A DNA stretch of 64,000 nt from Candidatus Bilophila faecipullorum (GTDB lineage Bacteria; Desulfobacterota; Desulfovibrionia; Desulfovibrionales; Desulfovibrionaceae): NCBI GenBank assembly GCA_944326695.1, contig CALVEZ010000001.1, forward strand, positions 62,001-126,000, written 5' to 3'. Position numbers and translations under genes: made by a program. The notes below the pieces were generated by a model that saw only the letters and a program-made list of their open reading frames with translations, had not been told where the DNA came from and made no database searches. Within the stretch, counting starts at the first letter, position 1, and each line of letters starts with the position of its first letter. Of this stretch, positions 36,572 to 46,604 are shown in pieces.

Positions 36572-37327
36572 CTACGCCAGATAATATTTCCAGATAAGCG
36601 AAGAAAACAGAATGACAAGGGAAAGGATCAGGAAGCGGCGGACGATGGCCGGCCCGGTGCGGATGGCAAGCTGGCTTCCCACGAGGTTGCCGAGCACGTC
36701 CGCGACGGTCATGGGGATGGCGTAGAGGAACAGCACGTCGCCGTGGAAAAGAAAGACCACCAGCCCGCCCACGTTGGAGGCCATGTTGAACGCCTTGGTC
36801 AGCGCGGACGCCTGAATGAGGTTCATACGCAGGCAGACGTTGAAGCCGATAATGAAGAAGGTCCCGGTGCCCGGCCCGAAAAAGCCGTCGTAAAAGCCCA
36901 CGGCAAAGCAGATGAGCGGCGTGAGCACGTGGATGTCGCGGGCGGAGAAGGACTCCTTGCTCGGCTTGGAACGGCGGGGGATCAGCGTTATGATGGCCGC
37001 GACGGGCAGCATGGCGATGAGTATCTTTCCCGCTGTTTCGCTGTCAAAAGCGAGAATGCAGCGGCTTCCCACCGCCGATCCGATCAGGGCGCAGGGGATG
37101 CCCACCAACGCGAGCCGCCACGGGATAAGCCCCTTGCGCGCGAAATTGAGCAGGGCCGCGCCCGTGCCGATGGAGCCGGTAAATTTGTTGGTGCCGAGGG
37201 CCTCCTGCGGAGAGACGCCCGCCACGAGAAGCGCGGGAAGCCGCAGGAGACCGCCGCCTCCGGCGATGCTGTCGATGAGCCCGGCCATAAAGGTTACAAG
37301 ACACAAAAGGGCGATGGTCAAAAACAT
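36572..37327 (-). CDS. TauE/SafE family sulfite/organosulfonate exporter
   Basis: The 251-residue membrane protein has about eight hydrophobic helices and the family motifs GLIDSIAGGGGLL and ALGTNKFTGSIGTG, with a repeat at GFFGPGTGTFF and KAFNMASNVGG. TauE/SafE proteins export sulfite or sulfonates, or act as permeases for related anions. In a sulfur-metabolising bacterium sulfite export is a sensible guess, but substrate cannot be read from sequence. It is monocistronic and divergent from aat. Confidence 0.9.
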   Translation of the reverse strand: MFLTIALLCLVTFMAGLIDSIAGGGGLLRLPALLVAGVSPQEALGTNKFTGSIGTGAALLNFARKGLIPWRLALVGIPCALIGSAVGSRCILAFDSETAGKILIAMLPVAAIITLIPRRSKPSKESFSARDIHVLTPLICFAVGFYDGFFGPGTGTFFIIGFNVCLRMNLIQASALTKAFNMASNVGGLVVFLFHGDVLFLYAIPMTVADVLGNLVGSQLAIRTGPAIVRRFLILSLVILFSSLIWKYYLA

Positions 37328-37429
37328 GGAGCGTTCCCCACAACGGTTGACGGGATGGCGTTACAGGCCCCAAAAGCCCTATCCCCTTTTCGTTGCGGAC
37401 GCAATACGGGGCCTCGCCGGAGAAACGCG

Positions 37430-38122
37430 ATGCTGTACAGGCTTCATCCCGCCTTTCCTGACGTCTTCCCCAATCCCGAAGAAGCAGAGGAGGACGGCCT
37501 CCTTGCCGTAGGAGGTGATCTTTCGGTGCCGCGTCTGCTCGCGGCCTATCGGAACGGCATTTTCCCGTGGTACGGGGAGGGGCAACCCCTACTCTGGTGG
37601 TCGCCCGATCCGCGTTGCGTCATCTTCCCGGAACGCTTCCGCATCCCGCGCACCGTCCGCAAGGAACTGCGGCGGCACGCCTTCACGGTGAGCGTGGACC
37701 GGGCTTTCCGGCGAGTGATGGAAGCGTGCGCCGCCGTCGCGCGCCCGGATCAGGACGGCACGTGGATCATGCCGGAAATGATCGACGCCTACGCCCGTCT
37801 GCACGAGCGGGGCCATGCACATTCGGTGGAGGTCTGGGAGGAAAACCCGCAGGGGGAAACGGAACTTGTGGGGGGCCTCTACGGTGTCGGCCTTGGACGG
37901 GCCTTTTTCGGAGAATCCATGTTCCACCTCCGCTCCGACGCTTCCAAAGCGGCTCTGGTCGCCTTGATGGCATGGCTCGAGGAAAGAGATTGCCGCCTGC
38001 TCGACTGCCAGATGGCGACGCGGCACATCCTGCGCTACGGGGCCGAGCTTATCCCCCGCAGCGATTTTCTGCGCCTTCTGCGGGAAGCCGTGGAAACGCC
38101 GCCGAATATCCCCTCAAAATAG
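37430..38122 (+). CDS. aat: Leucyl/phenylalanyl-tRNA-protein transferase
   Basis: The 230-residue enzyme shows the family landmarks FPNPEEAEEDGLLAVGGDLS, YRNGIFPWY, the WWSPDPR motif and GGLYGVGLGRAFFGESMF. It adds Leu or Phe from aminoacyl-tRNA to N-terminal Arg or Lys of proteins, making N-degrons read by ClpS. ATG 37430 follows GGAGA. It is divergent from TauE, about 3 kb from clpS-clpA, and ends at a strong terminator. Confidence 0.95.
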   Translation: MLYRLHPAFPDVFPNPEEAEEDGLLAVGGDLSVPRLLAAYRNGIFPWYGEGQPLLWWSPDPRCVIFPERFRIPRTVRKELRRHAFTVSVDRAFRRVMEACAAVARPDQDGTWIMPEMIDAYARLHERGHAHSVEVWEENPQGETELVGGLYGVGLGRAFFGESMFHLRSDASKAALVALMAWLEERDCRLLDCQMATRHILRYGAELIPRSDFLRLLREAVETPPNIPSK

Positions 38123-38125
38123 CAC

Positions 38126-38165
38126 AAAGGGCGCGTCCTGCCGGGCAGGTTCCGCGCCTTTTTGT
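38126..38165 (+). terminator. Terminator of aat
   Basis: The stem pairs AAAGGGCGCG with CGCGCCTTT and TCCTGC with GCAGG and is followed by TTTTTGTT. It lies four bases after the stop. Confidence 0.85.
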
Positions 38166-38297
38166 TCTTTTCACGATAGAGGAAAGAGCCAAGAAAAGCT
38201 CAAGAGTCCGGTGGAGTAAGTAGTGCTTTCCTCGCGGCCTTGAAGGATTTCCGCGAGCGAAGGGCCGCCTTCCCGCGTCCGAGCTTGCACGCCCGGG

Positions 38298-38435
38298 GCC
38301 GTTTTATTGTGAAACGGCTCTGTCCACACGCAGGTGTGACCCGCCACAACATGGCGTGGATTCTGCCCAAAACGACGTTTTTTGGCAGAATGCCAACTTT
38401 GACTTTTGCAAAAAGTCAAAGTTCATCTGCTCTAA
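38298..38435 (-). repeat. Structured dispersed element, family 1, copy 4
   Basis: On the minus strand this copy begins TTAGAGCAGATGAAC and runs through hairpin I (38395-38407 with 38411-38423, 13 bp), hairpin II (38360-38391), the CGCCATGTTGTGGCG hairpin and the GTGTGG hairpin, then CCGTTT/AAAACGG. The distal TCTAA end seen in other copies has diverged. The TAG at 38434-38432 is the stop codon of the hydrolase gene, so the element starts exactly at the end of that gene, as copy 3 does for OppF. Confidence 0.85.
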
Positions 38436-39430
38436 TGGACGCTTTCCGTCCGCGCCCCACACGCCTGATCGAGAAAATCCGCCGCCCGCTTTTCCGACCA
38501 ATAGAAAGGGCGTCCCGGCGTCACAAAGCCCACGTGCCCGCCCCATGAAGGCATTTCCAGCGTTATCGCCTTGTTGCTTTCCGCAATGCGGGAAGGGTAG
38601 CAGCCCGGCGAAAGGAAAGGATCGTCGGTGGCGTTGATCAGGAGGCACGGCACGTCGATGTGGTGCAAGAGCCGCAGGCAACCGCTTTGTCGCCAGTAGT
38701 CCTCTGCCGAGGCAAAGCCGTGCAGAGGCGCGGTATAGCGGTCATCAAATTCCTTGAAGGTGCGGATGCGCTCAAGGCCGTCGATGTTCACACGATGCGG
38801 AAAAAGTTCATGTTTTCCCGCTATCTTGAGCCGCAGGCTGCGCAAAAAATACGCCATGTAGGGCGCACGCGAAGGCCGGGACAGGACTTCCGCCGCCCCC
38901 TCCAGATCGCAGGGCACGGAAATGGCTACCGCCGCGCGGACTTCCGACGGGATCGTGCGGTGGCGCTCCCCGAGGTATTTGAGGGTCTGGTTGCCGCCCA
39001 TGCTGAAACCCACCAAGGCAATGGTGGCATAGCCCAGAGCGCCGCAGTATTCGACGACGAGGTGGAGATCGTCCGTCTCGCCACTGTGATAAAGGGAGAG
39101 CTTCCGATTGGGGACGCCTGAGCAGCCCCGGAAATTGCGGGCCACGACATCCCAGCCCCGCCGGGTGAGCACTTCGGCCATGCCGATCATATACCGCCTC
39201 CGGCTGTCCCCCTCCAGCCCATGCGAGAGGATGGCCACGCGGTGGGAACGCACGCCAGCACAGGCAGTTATGTGATCAATATCAATAAAATCCCCGTCGG
39301 GCGTTTCCAGCCGTTCGCGCCACAATGCGGGCAAGGGCGGATTGCGGAACAGCACAGGCCAGATGGTCTGAAGATGGCCGTTCCGCAGCCAAAGGGGAGA
39401 CACATAAGAAGAACGCGTGACGACGGGCAT
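38432..39430 (-). CDS. YheT-family alpha/beta hydrolase
   Basis: The 332-residue protein shows the YheT signature NGHLQTIWP, the nucleophile elbow GFSMGGN, and an acid/His pair in DDPFLSP and GGHVGF. It is a serine hydrolase, probably an esterase or lipase-like enzyme of unknown substrate. ATG 39430 has GAGGA upstream; the ATG at 39490 lies further out and lacks one. Its last codon runs into repeat copy 4, which supplies the TAG. Confidence 0.88.
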   Translation of the reverse strand: MPVVTRSSYVSPLWLRNGHLQTIWPVLFRNPPLPALWRERLETPDGDFIDIDHITACAGVRSHRVAILSHGLEGDSRRRYMIGMAEVLTRRGWDVVARNFRGCSGVPNRKLSLYHSGETDDLHLVVEYCGALGYATIALVGFSMGGNQTLKYLGERHRTIPSEVRAAVAISVPCDLEGAAEVLSRPSRAPYMAYFLRSLRLKIAGKHELFPHRVNIDGLERIRTFKEFDDRYTAPLHGFASAEDYWRQSGCLRLLHHIDVPCLLINATDDPFLSPGCYPSRIAESNKAITLEMPSWGGHVGFVTPGRPFYWSEKRAADFLDQACGARTESVH

Positions 39431-40066
39431 GATTTTCCTCGCAAGCTCTGCTCTGCCCCTGCTATACACCAAGCCCTCTTTCTTGCCCACCCGTTTAGAA
39501 GAACGCCCTGCCTTTCAGAACGTGCGCCGTTTTCCGCCCGTGCCATTTCTCAACGGGTACTAGCCATTCCTTTATTATCTAAAACTCTATAATGCCTCTT
39601 TTCCGGCTGGGGTAATCCGGGCTCTCCGGCCTTGTTTATCCGTACCAAGATGATATTCACTTTTTCTTTTGGGATATCTTCTTGTTTATCATTTTACCGT
39701 AATAAGGAGTAATGCGGAAAAATGAAGAGTGAATTTCAGTTATCATCCTATATGTATTTGTTCATATAGATTCATTCTTCAAAAAATGTTCATTCTTCTT
39801 TATTCCATACCATTATCAATGAAGCATTACTTATCTTAATATATAGGATTATATATTATTATTCGTATATATAGATTGCCTTTTTCTCCTTTTATTGCTA
39901 TTTGAACCCGACTGAAATAAAGAAAAGATGTATACTAAAAGTCTCGTTTATATAAATTAATTTATAAATGGGACGCCTGCTTTATAGAAAGACGCATATT
40001 TTCCTTGTCTTTTTTGTAAAAAAGGAAGCAAGGGATTTTTCTTTAATCCATAAAGGAGGTTACTGT
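39431..40066. other. Very AT-rich leader region
   Basis: From about 39560 to 40050 the DNA is far richer in A and T than anywhere else in the window, with runs such as TATATAGGATTATATATTA. It separates the hydrolase and pilin genes, which are divergent. A TATACT -10-like hexamer sits at 39930-39935. Tiny frames (6 and 15 codons near 39711-39770) could be leader peptides but are not supported. Such regions attract silencers (MucR, H-NS types). Confidence 0.6.
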
Positions 40067-40450
40067 ATGATGTTATCCGAGGGCCATGAAAGAGGATTTA
40101 CCCTTATCGAGATCATTTCCGTGCTGATTATTCTGGGCATCCTGGCCACCGTCGCCATCCCCAGATACTACGACCTGCAACGGAAGGCGTCGGATAAAGC
40201 CGCAGCAGCCGTGGTAGGGGAAGCCATGGCGCGCTTCAACATGCAGTTCTCCCTGTCTCTGCTCGACAGCAACAATCGCTGCTTACAAGCTTTGGAGGAT
40301 GCCAAGAAGGAAGCCTTTGAAACCCCGTATTCCTATGGCGACGAATGGACCGTGGAGTATCTGGAAGCTGAGGAGTCCATTACGGCCATCAATGCTCACG
40401 GAGGCACCTACACCGCCACCTTTAAGCTCCCCGACTGCGAGAATCCCTGA
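40067..40450 (+). CDS. Type IV pilin-like major or minor pilin
   Basis: The 127-residue prepilin has leader MMLSEGHERG and mature start FTLIEIISVLIILGILATV, with Glu5 present. The soluble domain is about 90 residues and holds a Cys pair (NNRCLQA and KLPDCENP) that could form the usual C-terminal D-loop. AAAGGAGGT precedes ATG 40067, the strongest ribosome site of the window, which suggests high expression and a role as the main pilin. It is far from the pilin-type operon at 18340-22332 but would be processed by the prepilin peptidase found there. Confidence 0.85.
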   Translation: MMLSEGHERGFTLIEIISVLIILGILATVAIPRYYDLQRKASDKAAAAVVGEAMARFNMQFSLSLLDSNNRCLQALEDAKKEAFETPYSYGDEWTVEYLEAEESITAINAHGGTYTATFKLPDCENP

Positions 40451-40550
40451 TGAAACGCGCTTTGATGAAGGATACGCCCCATTGCCAAACCGGAAGAAGC
40501 ACCGAAAACAGGGTCTTCTGAATTCCTCACATTTTTTTTGAGGAAAAGGA

Positions 40551-40579
40551 TTGACTTCGACGGCAAGGTCCGCTAGAAG
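40551..40579 (+). promoter_or_regulatory. Promoter of tRNA-Ala (first copy)
   Basis: TTGACT and TAGAAG are separated by 17 bases and lie 13 bases before the tRNA. Confidence 0.6.
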
Positions 40580-40592
40580 CTTTTCCACACAA

Positions 40593-40668
<76 letters not shown>

Positions 40669-40674
40669 GATTTT

Positions 40675-40708
40675 AAGGCCTTTCCGTCACCGACGGAAAG
40701 GCCTTTTT
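40675..40708 (+). terminator. Terminator of the first tRNA-Ala
   Basis: The 14-bp arms AAGGCCTTTCCGTC and GACGGAAAGGCCTT pair perfectly around ACC and end in TTTTT. Confidence 0.9.
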
Positions 40709-40816
40709 CTTGTTTCCATAATCTCTTGCGCTCCTCTTTTTCCGCGTTCCGCTGATTCAGGCGCAATGCCTCAAGGCGGTACGTTCCTTTTTCTTAGGCT
40801 TTGTCAGAGCACTCCA

Positions 40817-41038
40817 TTAGTATATTTTCTTTGTGATTTCAGAGCTATATAGATAACAGCTTCCATATTCTCGAACCTGTTGCCCCAACTGTATTGAAAG
40901 CGTTTGTAATTCCGGTGTGCTAAAGAAACTGTCAATCATTTCCTGTGACAGAGCTTTTTTATGCCCGCGAGGATGTGGAGGCGCTGTCTCTCCGTAAAGA
41001 ACGGGCGGCGCGGAGGCTTTGCCCCGGGCAGAGTCCTC
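40817..41038 (-). pseudogene. Possible 5'-truncated gene remnant between the two tRNA-Ala genes
   Basis: On the minus strand an open frame follows an in-frame stop at 41041-41039 and encodes 73 residues ending SCYLYSSEITKKIY. It has no start codon with a ribosome site except an internal ATG at 40939. The amino-acid composition after GHKKALSQEMIDSFF looks protein-like, with third positions less GC-biased than in neighbours. I do not recognise a family. It may be the 3' end of a gene brought in next to the tRNA. Chance is not excluded. Confidence 0.25.
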
Positions 41039-41306
41039 CTAGGCCGGAATAGGGCTTCCCTTTTCAGGCGGAATATATCTCGGACACATCAGGAGAAGAA
41101 GGCTGCTTGTTAAGCCATCAGAAGCCCTCCGCCGCCGAGCAGCCGCTCCTGCGGACTGGAAACAGGGAAAGGGTCTCGTGGCTTTTAAATATAAAGGTGG
41201 AGAGTATCCGTGACGCGCCGAAAGAGGGTTCCTGCTTTGGATGACTCCGGGAGAGGAGAGGCCCGCCACTCTCCAAGAGGCGATTTTGGGAAGGATACCG
41301 CGATAC

Positions 41307-41338
41307 AAAAAGAGGCTCTGCTTTTCAGCAGAGCCTCT
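41307..41338 (-). terminator. Terminator of the second tRNA-Ala
   Basis: On the minus strand AGAGGCTCTGCT and AGCAGAGCCTCT pair around GAAA and are followed by TTTTT. Confidence 0.9.
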
Positions 41339-41344
41339 AAAATC

Positions 41345-41420
<76 letters not shown>

Positions 41421-41433
41421 ATGCGTGAGAAAG

Positions 41434-41462
41434 CTTTTAACGAAAGCGCTCCGGGAAGTCAA
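41434..41462 (-). promoter_or_regulatory. Promoter of tRNA-Ala (second copy)
   Basis: On the minus strand TTGACT and TAAAAG are 17 bases apart. The hexamers and the following AAGCTTT resemble the promoter of the first copy. Confidence 0.65.
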
Positions 41463-41514
41463 GCCCTTTTTGTGGCACTTTGCAGACTCCGCCCGGCTGC
41501 CTCCGATCTGTTCT

Positions 41515-42261
41515 TCAGACGTCTTTTCCGCTCTGGGCGGCAATCCAGTCCATCGCCTCGCGCAGGTCCAGCGTGCCTTCGTAAATGGCCCGCCCGCTGA
41601 TGGCCCCTTCCAGATTGGCGGAGACGGACAGCGGATAAAGGGCCTTCACATCGTCCAGTGTGGCTACGCCTCCGGCGGCGATGACGGGAACCGGGCTCGT
41701 CCGCGCCAGACGGGTCAGGGCGGGGACGTTCACGCCCGTCTGCATCCCGTCGCGCTCAATGTCCGTATAGACAAGGAAGGCAGCGCCGTCATCGGCCAGA
41801 CGGGGCACAACGTCATCAAGCGTATAGGGCGTATCCCCCACCCAGCCGCGCGTTTTGAGACGCCCATTTTCGGCGTCGAGCGAAACGCCGATACGCCCGG
41901 GATGCGCCCGGCACAAGGCAGCAAAGCGCGCCGGGTCCTCAAGGGCCATCGTCCCGATGATGAGCCGGGTCACGCCCGCGTCGAGCCAGCGTTGCGCGGT
42001 TTCCTCGTCGCGGATGCCGCCCCCGAGCTGTACCGGAATGGACAGGGCCTCGCAGATACGGCGCACCAGCTCGGTATTCGGGGAAACACCCTGAAAGGCA
42101 CCATCCAGATCGACGAGATGCAGGTATTTCGCCCCCTGCTCCTGCCATTGCCGCGCGGCGGCCACGGGATCGTCAAAAAAAACCGTGGAGTCCTCAGCCC
42201 GGCCGCGTTTGAGGCGCACGGCCTGACCTCCCTTGATGTCAACGGCGGGGAAAAGAATCAC
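41515..42261 (-). CDS. hisA: HisA isomerase (ProFAR isomerase)
   Basis: The 248-residue TIM barrel starts [17 protein letters not shown] with catalytic Asp8, and has the second catalytic Asp in [10 protein letters not shown] plus phosphate-binding loops GGGIRD and [10 protein letters not shown]. It isomerises ProFAR to PRFAR in histidine synthesis. The start overlaps the stop of the lipoprotein gene. It is the last gene of the guaB-to-hisA cluster. Confidence 0.96.
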   Translation of the reverse strand: MILFPAVDIKGGQAVRLKRGRAEDSTVFFDDPVAAARQWQEQGAKYLHLVDLDGAFQGVSPNTELVRRICEALSIPVQLGGGIRDEETAQRWLDAGVTRLIIGTMALEDPARFAALCRAHPGRIGVSLDAENGRLKTRGWVGDTPYTLDDVVPRLADDGAAFLVYTDIERDGMQTGVNVPALTRLARTSPVPVIAAGGVATLDDVKALYPLSVSANLEGAISGRAIYEGTLDLREAMDWIAAQSGKDV

Positions 42262-42893
42262 AGGCCAAACTCCTTAATCATCTTGTCCATCGCCTCATGG
42301 CTGAGTTCCTGCGTGGTTACCCACTTGGCGCCGCGCTTGAAGAACGTATCGAAATTCATCAGGTTGTCGCTAAGCCCCACCTGCTTTTCCTTGAAATGGG
42401 AACGCGCCACGAGCGCACCTTCGGGCTCGCGCACGTCGATGAGGTAGAAATCCATGTTCAGGGCGGCCGAGGTGGTCACACCCGCTCCGCTTCCGGCCCG
42501 CTCGCGCCAGTCAAGAATCTGCGGCACGATGAGCAGGTCCACCCCCGTTTCCTTGCCGATCTTCGTCCAGTGCGCGAGAGCCCCGTTGCGGTCGCGGGGA
42601 TCAACGCCCGCCGCCTTGGGGATAAAGACGTAGGAACGGTGCGTCTGCGTCTTCAGCACGCGCATCAAATCCTCGTTGAAGGCGGCCAGCGCCTGCGGCC
42701 CGGCCAGAACGCGATCTTCCGGGATGAAGCCCGCGAGGAGGTCGGTGGTGCCCATAGGCTGCACCACGCCCACCACGCCGACCTTGACGTCGGGCAGTTC
42801 CGGGGCCACGGTCGGGGCCTTCTGGCAGGCGGCGAGAAGGGAAATGAAGGCCACTATCGCGAGACAGAAAGAACGCCGTGTCAGTCCGCGCAT
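42258..42893 (-). CDS. Putative lipoprotein between hisB and hisA
   Basis: The 211-residue precursor has a basic start (MRGLTRRSF), a hydrophobic segment, and a lipobox LLAAC with Cys22. The mature part has an alpha/beta character ([42 protein letters not shown]) that recalls LpoB/CsgG-like domains, but family membership is not certain. It overlaps both hisB and hisA, so it is translationally coupled to histidine genes for no obvious reason. It should sit on a membrane facing the periplasm. Confidence 0.75.
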   Translation of the reverse strand: MRGLTRRSFCLAIVAFISLLAACQKAPTVAPELPDVKVGVVGVVQPMGTTDLLAGFIPEDRVLAGPQALAAFNEDLMRVLKTQTHRSYVFIPKAAGVDPRDRNGALAHWTKIGKETGVDLLIVPQILDWRERAGSGAGVTTSAALNMDFYLIDVREPEGALVARSHFKEKQVGLSDNLMNFDTFFKRGAKWVTTQELSHEAMDKMIKEFGL

Positions 42894-43480
42894 CAGTCGA
42901 GACTCCCTTTGGTGCTGCGCACCACGTTACCTGTGAGAGAAACGGCCTGAGCCAATGCAAGGCCCAGCCCCTTGGCTGCGGACTCCAGCAAATGGTGCCC
43001 GTTCCTGCCGTACAGAAAGGCCACGTGCACGTTCATACGCGCGGCGGCGGCGAAACTTTTGTAGAATTCGCGCCACAGGTCGCGCTCCTCGCCAGCCAGC
43101 ACCGGGGGCAGCAGATCGTCGCCCCGCCACTCCAGCCAAGGACGGCCCGAAATGTCGAGCGTCACTTCGGCCAGCGCCTCGTCCATGGGTACGCGGGCGA
43201 AACCGACGCGGGCGATGCCCTTGCGGTCCCCCACGGCCTGCGCCAAGGCCTGCCCGAGGCAGAGGGCGATGTCCTCCGCCGAATGGTGCGCGTCGATATG
43301 CGTATCACCCTTGCACGACAGCGCAAGATCGAAGCCCGCCCAGAAAGCCGTGAGCGTCAGCATGTGATCGAGCAGGCCGAAGCCCGTCTCGACGGCGGTC
43401 CGCCCACTGCCCTCAAGACGCAGCGTCAGCGCAATGTCCGTTTCCGCCGTGGTGCGGGAAACCTGCCCTTCGCGGATCAT
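42893..43480 (-). CDS. hisB: Imidazoleglycerol-phosphate dehydratase
   Basis: The 195-residue monofunctional enzyme has the metal-binding motifs [19 protein letters not shown] and [12 protein letters not shown]. It dehydrates imidazole glycerol phosphate in histidine synthesis. The start overlaps the tatC stop and the end overlaps the lipoprotein start. No fused phosphatase domain is present, unlike the E. coli protein. Confidence 0.96.
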   Translation of the reverse strand: MIREGQVSRTTAETDIALTLRLEGSGRTAVETGFGLLDHMLTLTAFWAGFDLALSCKGDTHIDAHHSAEDIALCLGQALAQAVGDRKGIARVGFARVPMDEALAEVTLDISGRPWLEWRGDDLLPPVLAGEERDLWREFYKSFAAAARMNVHVAFLYGRNGHHLLESAAKGLGLALAQAVSLTGNVVRSTKGSLD

Positions 43481-44625
43481 GCGCCTTCCTCCTGCGCGGC
43501 CTTGGCCGTTTCGGGCTTCGTCTTTTTCTTGCCGACCGCCGCCGCTACCCAGATGCTGATTTCATAGAGCACCAGCATGGGCGCGGCCATGAGCAGTTGC
43601 GAAAAGACGTCCGGCGGGGTCAGGATGGCCGCGATGATGAAGACGGCCAGCACAGCGTACTTGCGCACGTCGCGCATCCACTGGGCAGAAATGATCCCCA
43701 GCCGCGCCAGGAAAAAGCTGAACAGCGGCATCTCGAAGATGAGGCCAAAGGCAATGAGCATCTTGAGTGCAAAACTCAAATACTCGTTGATCGACAACAT
43801 GGCTACGATATTGTCGGTCGAATAACTCATGAAGAAGGTAAAGGCGAAGGGGAAGACGACAAAATAGCAGAACAGGCCGCCGCCGAGGAAAAAGAGCGCC
43901 GAGGTGAAGGCCAGAGGGACGACGTAGCGCTTTTCCTCTTCATAGAGGCCGGGGGCGATGAAGGCCCATATCTGATAGAAAAGGTAGGGACAGGCCACGA
44001 AGAGCCCGGCCACGAAGGAGACTTTCAGATCGACGAAAAAGCCTTCGGCCACGCCGGTATAGATGAACTTGGCGTCGGCGGGCATCACCTTCAGGAGCGG
44101 CAGGGAAAGGTAGTAGAAAAGCTCCTTGGCAAAGCCGTAGCAGGCGAAAAAGCCGATCAGGATAGCCAGAAAGCCGCGCACGAGACGCCGCCGCAATTCC
44201 CCGAGGTGCTCCAGCAGGGTCATGGGCTTTTCTTCTTCCGGCTCCTTTTCCTCCGCCTCGCCGGGCTCGACGGGAACGGGGGGCTCTCCCCCGCCCGCGG
44301 TGGCCGGAAGGGTAGCCTCCCCGCCTTCTTCCGCCTCGCGGGGCCACGGCGACGACGCGCCGTCGGGCACGTCCGCATCGGCTGCGGCCGCCGCATCGGG
44401 ACTTTCGGCCACGGCGTCCTCAAGGGAGGGGGCCGGGAGCGCTTCGTCCGAAGCGGCGGGCGATTCCGGTTCCGGGCCGGAGGCGCTTTCCGCCTCCGGG
44501 CCCGCGACGCCCGGAGCGTCCACCCCGGGCCCTTCCTCGGATTCCACCAGCGGGGAATCCAGCAGGATTTCGTCTTCCGCCGCGCTCAGCGGTGCGGCGG
44601 AAGGTTTCTCTTCACGTTCCGTCAT
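43477..44625 (-). CDS. tatC: Twin-arginine translocase subunit TatC with long acidic N-terminal extension
   Basis: The 382-residue protein has a normal TatC core from about residue 135 ([14 protein letters not shown], then six membrane helices and [13 protein letters not shown]). The first 134 residues are rich in Glu, Ala, Pro and Ser and are absent from usual TatC of about 250 residues. ATG 44625 has AAGGG at seven bases and overlaps the tatB stop, which favours the long form; an internal ATG at 44223 would give the short form. TatC is the receptor for twin-arginine signal peptides. Confidence 0.92.
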   Translation of the reverse strand: MTEREEKPSAAPLSAAEDEILLDSPLVESEEGPGVDAPGVAGPEAESASGPEPESPAASDEALPAPSLEDAVAESPDAAAAADADVPDGASSPWPREAEEGGEATLPATAGGGEPPVPVEPGEAEEKEPEEEKPMTLLEHLGELRRRLVRGFLAILIGFFACYGFAKELFYYLSLPLLKVMPADAKFIYTGVAEGFFVDLKVSFVAGLFVACPYLFYQIWAFIAPGLYEEEKRYVVPLAFTSALFFLGGGLFCYFVVFPFAFTFFMSYSTDNIVAMLSINEYLSFALKMLIAFGLIFEMPLFSFFLARLGIISAQWMRDVRKYAVLAVFIIAAILTPPDVFSQLLMAAPMLVLYEISIWVAAAVGKKKTKPETAKAAQEEGA

Positions 44626-44954
44626 GCCTGACCCTTTGTGGAAGCATCAGCCGTTTCCGGCCGGGGAGAAGCGGCGGGGGTGGACCCGGCCTGCGCGGGC
44701 TCGGCGGGCTTCGCGGCCGCCGCAGCCTTCTCTTGCGTGCCGAACAGTTCCTTTTCCGCTTCCTGCTTGCGCTTCTCGTGCTCTTCCAGCTCGATTTCCG
44801 TGTTCAGCGTCCGCTGGAATTCCGTGGAAACCTTGCGGAACTCGCCCATGGCCTTCCCGAGCGTGCGGGCAATCTGCGGCACGCTTTTGGGGCCAAGGAC
44901 AATCAGGGCCACGACAAGAATCACCAGCAGTTCAGTACCGCCAATCCCGAACAT
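44622..44954 (-). CDS. tatB: Sec-independent translocase protein TatB (TatA/B family)
   Basis: The 110-residue protein begins MFGIGGTELLVILVVALIVLGP, one membrane helix, then an amphipathic helix and a charged Ala/Pro-rich tail. The Glu8 and Gly-Pro hinge fit TatB/TatA. It lies directly ahead of tatC and overlaps it. Assignment to TatB over TatA rests on this context. A separate TatA is expected elsewhere. Confidence 0.88.
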   Translation of the reverse strand: MFGIGGTELLVILVVALIVLGPKSVPQIARTLGKAMGEFRKVSTEFQRTLNTEIELEEHEKRKQEAEKELFGTQEKAAAAAKPAEPAQAGSTPAASPRPETADASTKGQA

Positions 44955-44966
44955 GACTTTTCCTCG

Positions 44967-46508
<1,542 letters not shown>

Positions 46509-46604
46509 CCGTGTGTCCTTTTTTCGTGAAACAGCGTTGTCGTAGAGAGTCTACAGCGTCAATGAGTATTTCCGGCGACGAAAGCCCGCCGCCGGGAAAA
46601 CGTC

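Noticed and set aside
39711..39770. Tiny frames of 6 and 15 codons in the AT-rich leader with AAGGAG nearby.
   Set aside because: Too short to support without transcript data; mentioned only in the leader entry.
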